Assembly (NCBI GenBank): GCA_023420745.1 | Contig: JAEZVQ010000179.1 | Location: 1 to 5,158 of the forward strand | Source: Actinomycetes bacterium | Lineage (GTDB): Bacteria; Actinomycetota; Actinomycetes; Actinomycetales; Actinomycetaceae | Direction of reading: 5' to 3' | Length of the DNA: 5,158 nucleotides | Part shown: positions 1-5,158 of the stretch, piece by piece | How positions within the stretch are numbered: position 1 is the first letter of the stretch | Layout: each line of letters starts with the position of its first letter | Program-made: the position numbers and the translations under genes | The notes under the pieces: generated by a model | Seen by the model: only the letters and a program-made list of their open reading frames with translations | The model's database searches: none | Told to the model about the DNA's origin: nothing

Positions 1-1068
1 ATCTTCGGCGAGAAGGCACGCGAGGTGCGCGACTCCTCGATGCGTGTGCCGCACGGCGAATCCGGCATCGTCATCGGTGTTCGCGAAGCCAATGACGATG
101 AGGACGAGCTCCAGCCCGGTGTCAAGCAGAAGGTGCGCGTCTACGTCGCGCAGCGCCGCAAGATCACCATCGGTGACAAGCTCGCGGGTCGTCACGGTAA
201 CAAGGGCGTCGTCTCCCAGGTGCTTCCCGTTGAGGACATGCCGTTCCTCGAAGACGGTACCCCGGTCGACATTATCCTCAACCCGATGGGTGTCCCCGGT
301 CGTATGAACGTCGGCCAGGTGCTCGAATTCCACCTCGGGTGGATTGCTGCCATGGGGTGGGACGTCACCGAGGCGTTGAAGAACGGCGAAAACTGGGCGA
401 AGTACATCCCGGAGGAAGGTCTCAAGGCGGAGGCACGCACCCGCGTCGCCACCCCCGTGTTCGACGGTGTCGAGCAAGACGTCCTCATGGGGCTGCTGCG
501 TCACACGCTGCCCAACCGCGACGGGGATCGACTGATCAACGACGAAGGTAAAGCACAGCTGTACGACGGTCGCTCCGGTGAACCGTTCCCGTACCCGATC
601 GCTGTCGGATACACCTACATGCTCAAGCTGCACCACCTCGTCGACGACAAGATCCACGCACGCTCCACCGGTCCGTACTCGATGATTACCCAGCAGCCGC
701 TCGGTGGTAAGGCACAGTTCGGCGGTCAGCGTTTCGGCGAAATGGAAGTGTGGGCTTTGGAAGCGTACGGCGCAGCCTACGCCCTCCAAGAGCTGCTCAC
801 CATCAAGTCCGACGACATGCAGGGGCGCATCGCGGTGGTTAACTCCATCGTCAAGGGTGAGGATATTCCGGAAGCGGGCATCCCCGAATCCTTCCGAGTC
901 CTCATGTACGAGATGCGTTCACTGTGTCTCAATGTTGAAGGTCTCGACGCAGCCGGCAACGCCATCGACCTCACGCAGTCGCGTGATCGCGGGCGTCTCG
1001 CTGCGGAAGAACTCGGCATCACGCTCAACACGCGTCCCAATGCCGGTGTGAACCTCGACGACTTGTAA
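1..1068 (+). CDS. rpoB: DNA-directed RNA polymerase subunit beta, C-terminal part (5' truncated by window)
   Basis: This is the C-terminal 355 residues of the beta subunit, which with beta' forms the catalytic cleft of RNA polymerase. The frame is open at base 1 ([13 protein letters not shown]), so the GTG at 25 is an internal valine and not a start. About 800 upstream residues of a usual actinobacterial beta (roughly 1160-1180) lie outside, including the rifampicin-binding region. The conserved [13 protein letters not shown] motif carries two active-site lysines, at codons 178-180 and 202-204, equivalent to E. coli K1065 and K1073. It is followed by [16 protein letters not shown] and the Rpb2 domain 6 core. 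The invariant [21 protein letters not shown] and [20 protein letters not shown] stretches (about bases 655-780) lead into Rpb2 domain 7, which packs against beta' at the clamp base. The C-terminus (NAGVNLDDL, then TAA) is intact. No frameshift is seen. The gene lies directly upstream of rpoC in the usual order. Identity is essentially certain. Confidence 0.98.
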   Translation: MFGEKAREVRDSSMRVPHGESGIVIGVREANDDEDELQPGVKQKVRVYVAQRRKITIGDKLAGRHGNKGVVSQVLPVEDMPFLEDGTPVDIILNPMGVPGRMNVGQVLEFHLGWIAAMGWDVTEALKNGENWAKYIPEEGLKAEARTRVATPVFDGVEQDVLMGLLRHTLPNRDGDRLINDEGKAQLYDGRSGEPFPYPIAVGYTYMLKLHHLVDDKIHARSTGPYSMITQQPLGGKAQFGGQRFGEMEVWALEAYGAAYALQELLTIKSDDMQGRIAVVNSIVKGEDIPEAGIPESFRVLMYEMRSLCLNVEGLDAAGNAIDLTQSRDRGRLAAEELGITLNTRPNAGVNLDDL

Positions 1069-1074
1069 CGGTCC

Positions 1075-1143
1075 GTCTTCGGGCTCCACCCCGGTCGCAC
1101 CCGGATTCGTACACCGAGGGGTGCGCCACGTGAGCTCGAAGAC
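1075..1143 (+). repeat. Inverted repeat / RNA hairpin I in rpoB-rpoC spacer
   Basis: Bases 1075-1086 (gtcttcgggctc) pair with 1132-1143 (gagctcgaagac) over 12 positions: 11 Watson-Crick pairs and one G-U at 1082/1136. Inside are two alternative stems that cannot coexist. Stem A pairs 1087-1092 with 1118-1123, continuing 1093-1095 with 1113-1115 across a two-base bulge. Stem B pairs 1096-1102 (cgcaccc) with 1119-1125 (gggtgcg). Either is compatible with the outer stem. No T-tract follows. The pairings are read directly from the sequence; any function is unknown. Confidence 0.7.
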
Positions 1144-1174
1144 ACCGTCCCCGCCTCCAGCGGGCGAGGACGGT
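1144..1174 (+). repeat. Inverted repeat / RNA hairpin II in rpoB-rpoC spacer
   Basis: Bases 1144-1150 (accgtcc) are perfectly complementary to 1168-1174 (ggacggt). After one C/A mismatch (1151/1167) the stem continues with four GC pairs, 1152-1155 with 1163-1166, around a seven-base loop. It begins on the base right after hairpin I ends, so the two helices could stack end to end in the transcript. The next bases (agcggacaaaccc) are not T-rich, which argues against an intrinsic terminator. Confidence 0.7.
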
Positions 1175-1212
1175 AGCGGACAAACCCGACGCTGGACCAG
1201 GTGTAAGACACA

Positions 1213-1217
1213 GGGAG
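1213..1217 (+). promoter_or_regulatory. Shine-Dalgarno sequence of rpoC
   Basis: GGGAG sits seven bases before the TTG at 1225, which is good spacing for a ribosome binding site. It decides the start. An in-frame TAA at 1204-1206 closes the frame upstream, and no ATG, GTG or other TTG lies in frame between that stop and 1225. Confidence 0.85.
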
Positions 1218-1224
1218 TTTTACC

Positions 1225-4200
1225 TTGATTGACGCCAACACTTTCGAGAAGCTGCACATCGGGTTGGCCACTGCGGATGACATCCGCTCGTGGAGCCACG
1301 GTGAAGTCAAGAAACCTGAAACGATCAACTACCGCACCCTGAAGCCGGAGAAGGAAGGTCTGTTCTGCGAACGGATTTTCGGTCCGACCCGCGACTGGGA
1401 ATGCTCGTGCGGTAAGTACAAGCGCGTGCGCTACAAGGGCATCGTGTGTGAACGCTGCGGCGTTGAGGTAGCGCGTGCCGACGTGCGTCGTGAACGCATG
1501 GGACACATTGAACTCGCGGCAACCGTCGCCCACATCTGGTACTTCACGGGCGTGCCTTCACGCCTGGGGTACCTGCTCGACCTCGCCCCGAAGGACCTGG
1601 AGAAGGTCATCTACTTCGCGGCATACATGATTACCGAGGTTGACGAACGCGGTCGCGCCGAGGATCTGCCTACCCTCCAGGCGGAACTCGAAGTTGAACG
1701 CAAGCGCCTCGAAGATCGCCGCGACGCAGCGATCAACCAGATTGCCGAGCGTGCAGAAGCCCGTCTGGCCGAAATGGAAGCGAAAGAGACGAAGCCGGAG
1801 ACACGCGAGCGTGCTCGCCGCGGTTTCGACCGTGAAATGGCGCAGATGCGCAAGTCTTACGAGACGAAGATTGAGCGCCTGTACCGCGTGTGGGAGCGTT
1901 TCACCGAGCTCAAGGTCGGTGACCTCGAAGGCGACGACCTCGTTTACCGTGAGATGCACGCGCGCTACGGTATCTACTTCAAGGGCGCGATGGGTGCGGC
2001 AGCCGTGCAAAAACGCCTCAAGGACTTCGACCTTGAAGGCGAAGCGGCGAAGCTGCGCGAAATTATCAACACCGGTTCGGGACAGCGTAAGACCCGCGCC
2101 CTCAAGCGGCTCAAGGTCATCAACGCGTTCCTGTCGACGAACAACGTCCCCGAGGCGATGGTTCTCGACGCGATCCCGGTGATCCCGCCGGATCTGCGCC
2201 CGATGGTGCAGCTTGACGGGGGTCGCTTCGCGACGTCGGATCTCAATGATCTCTACCGTCGCGTGATCAACCGCAACAACCGGTTGAAGCGACTGATTGA
2301 CCTCAACGCGCCTGAAATTATCGTCAATAACGAAAAGCGCATGCTGCAAGAAGCAGTGGACGCGCTGTTCGACAACGGTCGTCGCGGTCGTCCGGTCTCC
2401 GGGCCGGGCAACCGGCCGCTCAAGTCGATTTCCGACATGCTCAAGGGCAAGCAGGGGCGTTTCCGTCAAAACCTGCTCGGTAAGCGCGTCGACTACTCGG
2501 GTCGTTCCGTCATCGTTGTCGGTCCGCAGCTCAAGCTCCACCAGTGCGGTCTGCCGAAGCAGATGGCACTGGAGCTGTTCAAGCCATTCGTGATGAAGCG
2601 CCTGATCGAAAAGAAGCACGCGCAAAACATCCGTTCGGCGCAGCGCAAGGTCGATCGTTCCCGCCCCGAGGTGTGGGACGTCCTCGACGAGGTGATTCGC
2701 GAACACCCGGTGCTGCTCAACCGCGCACCGACGCTGCACCGCCTCGGCATCCAGGCGTTTGAACCGCAGCTCATCGAAGGTAAAGCGATCCAGCTTCACC
2801 CGCTTGTCTGCGGCGCGTTCAACGCCGACTTCGACGGTGACCAGATGGCTGTCCATCTCCCGCTGTCGGCCGAAGCCCAGGCGGAGGCGCGCATCCTCAT
2901 GCTGTCGAGCAACAACATCCTCAAGCCCTCGGATGGTCGCCCGGTAACCATGCCCGCGCAGGACATGATTATCGGTCTGTACCACCTGACGTCGAACCCG
3001 GATCCGGCACTGCCGGTGCGTCGCGACGAGGACGGCAACCCGATCCTCCCGCGCTACACCTCGCAGGCCGAAGCGATCATGGCGTTCGATCGCGGGGATC
3101 TCGACCTCAATGCGCGTGCGATCATTCGTTTCGACGACGTCGTGCCACCCGCCGACTGGACTGCGCCGGAAGGGTGGAGCGAAGGCGACGCCATCGAACT
3201 CGAAACCTCGCTGGGTCGCGCGATCTTCAACGACCAGCTGCCGCACGACTACCCCTACGTCGAAGGGGTCGTCGACAAGAAGCGCCTGGGCAAGATCATC
3301 AACGACCTCGCCGAGTCCTACCCGAAGGTTCTCGTCGCGGAGTCGCTCGACGCGCTGAAGTCCGCCGGGTTCTACTGGTCGACCTGGTCGGGGATCACGA
3401 TTTCCTTTGCCGACATCGTGTCGCCGCCGCAGAAGGGCGAAATCCTCGCCACCTACGAGGCGAAGGCTGACAAGATTCAGCGCGACTACGACACCGGTAA
3501 GATCACCGCTGAGGAACGCTACAACGGTCTGGTGGAAACCTGGACGTCGGCGACGCGCGCCATCGGCGACACCATGGAATCCGCGTTCCCCGAACGCAAC
3601 ACCCTGTTCCGCATGGTGTCGTCTGGGGCTCGTGGTAACTGGGATCAGATTCGCCAGGTTGCCGGTATGCGCGGTCTGGTGTCCGACCCGAAGCAAAAGC
3701 TCATCGAACGTCCGATCAAGTCGAACTACCGTGAAGGTCTGTCCGTCCTCGAGTACTTCATCGCCACCCACGGTGCGCGTAAAGGTCTCGTCGATACCGC
3801 GCTGCGCACGGCGGACGCCGGGTACCTCACCCGTCGTCTCGTCGACGTGTCCCAGGATGTCATCGTTCACGAAGCAGACTGCGGTACCCGTCGCGGTCAG
3901 GTGATGACCATCGCCACCGTTGATGACAATGGCGTGGCGCACCGTGCCGACGGGGTGGAGACTACTGCCTACGCGCGAACCCTCGCCGCCGATGCGGTCG
4001 ACGCAGACGGTAACGTCATTGTTGCCGCCGGTGAAGACATTGGTGACGTGGCGATTAACACGCTCATCAAGGCGGGGATCACCGAGATTAAGGTGCGTTC
4101 CGTCCTGAACTGCGAGTCGGCGGTCGGCACCTGCGCGGCCTGCTACGGGCGTTCGCTCGCCACCGGCAAGCGCGTTGATATCGGCGAAGCTGTTGGCATT

Positions 4201-5139
4201 ATTGCCGCACAGTCGATTGGTGAACCCGGTACTCAGCTGACGATGCGGACCTTCCACACCGGTGGTGCCGCTTCGGCTGCGGACATCACCCAGGGTCTGC
4301 CGCGCGTGCAGGAGCTCTTCGAGGCACGCACCCCGAAGGGCGAGGCTCTGATGGCCGAAGCAGCCGGTCGCGTCCACATTGACGAATCCGACCCGACGTC
4401 GCGGATGATCGTGATCACCCGTGACGACGGTGAAGAAGACCTCCAGATCCCGGTGTCGCGTCGCCAGGAACTGCTCGTTTCCGAAGGCGAACACATTAGC
4501 GTCGGAACGAAGCTGACCACCGGCCGCATTGACCCGAAGAAGATGCTGCGCATCCGCAACAAGTCCGAAACTCAGCGCCAGCTGGTGTCTGAGGTTCAGG
4601 AAGTGTACGGCTCGCAGGGCGTGGACATCCACTCCAAGCACATTGAGGTCATCGTCCGTCAGATGCTGCGTCGCGTCACCGTCCTCGACGATCCGGGTGA
4701 CACCACGCTGTTGCCTGGTCAGCTTGTGGACGAAGCCGAGTTCAAGCGCGTTAACCGTCAGACCGTGGCCGAAGGTGGGCGTCCCGCCGCCGGTCGTCCG
4801 GAACTGATGGGTATCACTAAGGCGTCGCTGGCTACGGATTCGTGGCTGGCTGCAGCGTCGTTCCAGGAGACTACGAAGATCCTCACCGAAGCGGCGATGA
4901 GCTCGAAGTCGGATCCGCTGTCTGGTCTCAAGGAAAACGTCATCCTCGGTAAGCTCATCCCCGCGGGGACGGGTCTGGCTCGCTACAACCGCATTTCGGT
5001 CGAGCCCACGGCCGAGGCGCTGGCGGAAAGCGACTACATTGCCGCGGACTTCCGCATGCCTGACGTTGACGCGGATTTCCTGAAGTCGCTGGAGTCCATC
5101 GAGTTCAACATGCCGTTCTCGGATCCGGACTTCATGTGA
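1225..5139 (+). CDS. rpoC: DNA-directed RNA polymerase subunit beta' (complete)
   Basis: This is the complete 1304-residue beta' subunit, which holds the catalytic centre of RNA polymerase. The start is TTG, fixed by the SD at 1213-1217 and by the family-typical opening ([31 protein letters not shown]). The N-terminal zinc site is C60, C62, C75, C78. A charged helical insertion of the actinobacterial type spans about residues 140-237. The clamp/switch segment is [21 protein letters not shown] (about 408-428), with D404 and R412 present. The catalytic NADFDGD motif places Mg-binding aspartates at 535, 537 and 539 (codons from 2827). The bridge helix is about 841-876, containing THGARKG and [14 protein letters not shown]. 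The second zinc site is C886, C963, C970, C973. The trigger loop includes M1007, R1008 and H1011 (E. coli M932, R933, H936). The C-terminal Rpb1 domain 5 ([21 protein letters not shown]) ends in an acidic tail. Oddities are the TTG start and unusual residues around 83-108. It follows rpoB by 156 bases and is probably co-transcribed with it. Confidence 0.99.
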   Translation: MIDANTFEKLHIGLATADDIRSWSHGEVKKPETINYRTLKPEKEGLFCERIFGPTRDWECSCGKYKRVRYKGIVCERCGVEVARADVRRERMGHIELAATVAHIWYFTGVPSRLGYLLDLAPKDLEKVIYFAAYMITEVDERGRAEDLPTLQAELEVERKRLEDRRDAAINQIAERAEARLAEMEAKETKPETRERARRGFDREMAQMRKSYETKIERLYRVWERFTELKVGDLEGDDLVYREMHARYGIYFKGAMGAAAVQKRLKDFDLEGEAAKLREIINTGSGQRKTRALKRLKVINAFLSTNNVPEAMVLDAIPVIPPDLRPMVQLDGGRFATSDLNDLYRRVINRNNRLKRLIDLNAPEIIVNNEKRMLQEAVDALFDNGRRGRPVSGPGNRPLKSISDMLKGKQGRFRQNLLGKRVDYSGRSVIVVGPQLKLHQCGLPKQMALELFKPFVMKRLIEKKHAQNIRSAQRKVDRSRPEVWDVLDEVIREHPVLLNRAPTLHRLGIQAFEPQLIEGKAIQLHPLVCGAFNADFDGDQMAVHLPLSAEAQAEARILMLSSNNILKPSDGRPVTMPAQDMIIGLYHLTSNPDPALPVRRDEDGNPILPRYTSQAEAIMAFDRGDLDLNARAIIRFDDVVPPADWTAPEGWSEGDAIELETSLGRAIFNDQLPHDYPYVEGVVDKKRLGKIINDLAESYPKVLVAESLDALKSAGFYWSTWSGITISFADIVSPPQKGEILATYEAKADKIQRDYDTGKITAEERYNGLVETWTSATRAIGDTMESAFPERNTLFRMVSSGARGNWDQIRQVAGMRGLVSDPKQKLIERPIKSNYREGLSVLEYFIATHGARKGLVDTALRTADAGYLTRRLVDVSQDVIVHEADCGTRRGQVMTIATVDDNGVAHRADGVETTAYARTLAADAVDADGNVIVAAGEDIGDVAINTLIKAGITEIKVRSVLNCESAVGTCAACYGRSLATGKRVDIGEAVGIIAAQSIGEPGTQLTMRTFHTGGAASAADITQGLPRVQELFEARTPKGEALMAEAAGRVHIDESDPTSRMIVITRDDGEEDLQIPVSRRQELLVSEGEHISVGTKLTTGRIDPKKMLRIRNKSETQRQLVSEVQEVYGSQGVDIHSKHIEVIVRQMLRRVTVLDDPGDTTLLPGQLVDEAEFKRVNRQTVAEGGRPAAGRPELMGITKASLATDSWLAAASFQETTKILTEAAMSSKSDPLSGLKENVILGKLIPAGTGLARYNRISVEPTAEALAESDYIAADFRMPDVDADFLKSLESIEFNMPFSDPDFM

Positions 5140-5158
5140 GGTAACGGCGAAGTCATCT

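Larger units (their letters stand above)
1069..1224 (+). other. rpoB-rpoC intergenic region with two abutting hairpins
   Basis: This 156-base spacer contains no plausible gene. It holds a long imperfect hairpin (1075-1143), a second hairpin starting on the very next base (1144-1174), a short unpaired-looking stretch, and the rpoC ribosome binding site. I see no convincing -35/-10 pair on the + strand. Neither hairpin is followed by a run of T, so a factor-independent terminator is not supported. The likely reading is a transcribed spacer within the rpoBC operon whose RNA folds strongly. A role in transcript processing, attenuation or translational coupling is inference only. Confidence 0.8.

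Noticed and set aside
25..27. GTG at base 25 as the start of a 347-residue protein.
   Set aside because: The frame is open to base 1 and the preceding codons (IFGEKARE) continue the conserved RpoB sequence, so this is an internal valine in a window-truncated gene.
1144..1180. A factor-independent terminator after rpoB.
   Set aside because: The hairpin is strong but is followed by agcggacaaaccc, with no T-run. The only TTTT (1218-1221) lies over 40 bases downstream, next to the rpoC SD.
1069..1224. A separate rpoC promoter in the spacer.
   Set aside because: I found no -35/-10 pair with acceptable match and spacing. AT-richer bits such as gtgtaagac lack an upstream partner.
777..1533. Overlapping minus-strand open frames (183 and 204 codons) spanning the rpoB end, the spacer and the rpoC start.
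   Set aside because: They overlap two certain conserved genes and show no recognisable domain. Their openness is explained by GC-rich coding sequence opposite.
1558..4641. A 1027-codon open frame on the minus strand, antisense to rpoC.
   Set aside because: It is exactly codon-aligned with rpoC, so its stops would require the sense codons TTA, CTA or TCA, which are rare in GC-rich genes. It ends where rpoC uses a TCA serine (1558-1560). The translation resembles no protein family I know, so it is a composition shadow.
5134..5158. ATG overlapping the rpoC stop (ATGTGA) and the following 19 bases as the start of a next gene.
   Set aside because: The ATG is the final methionine codon of rpoC, in frame with its TGA. 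The remaining bases show no start codon with an SD, and the window ends. The shared gtaacgg after both rpoB and rpoC is only seven bases and is probably chance.

Overview
This window is a core housekeeping locus: the 3' part of rpoB, a 156-base intergenic gap, and a complete rpoC, all on the + strand. The genes encode the beta and beta' subunits of bacterial RNA polymerase. The organism is very likely an actinobacterium. The coding sequence is GC-rich with mostly G/C third positions. The beta' protein lines up residue for residue with my memory of Mycobacterium tuberculosis RpoC numbering from the N-terminus through the catalytic motif, and it carries the helical insertion near residues 140-237 that is typical of Actinobacteria. 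Sequence flavour suggests the Actinomycetales/Actinomycetaceae neighbourhood, but I cannot fix a genus.

Layout: bases 1-1068 are the last 355 codons of rpoB, already open at base 1. Bases 1069-1224 are non-coding and hold two abutting GC-rich inverted repeats, then a Shine-Dalgarno sequence. Bases 1225-5139 are rpoC, 1304 codons, starting with TTG. The last 19 bases hold nothing I can identify.

The two gene products form the two jaws of the polymerase. The rpoB part supplies the active-site lysines and the C-terminal clamp segment. The rpoC product supplies the catalytic magnesium site, bridge helix, trigger loop and two zinc sites. The gap shows no evident promoter and no canonical terminator, so the genes are most likely co-transcribed.

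I see no undescribed system, mobile element, CRISPR array or RNA gene. The points most worth a second look are the structured rpoB-rpoC gap, with two mutually exclusive inner folds, and a cluster of unusual substitutions in the beta' clamp near residues 83-108, including a charge reversal at position 86.
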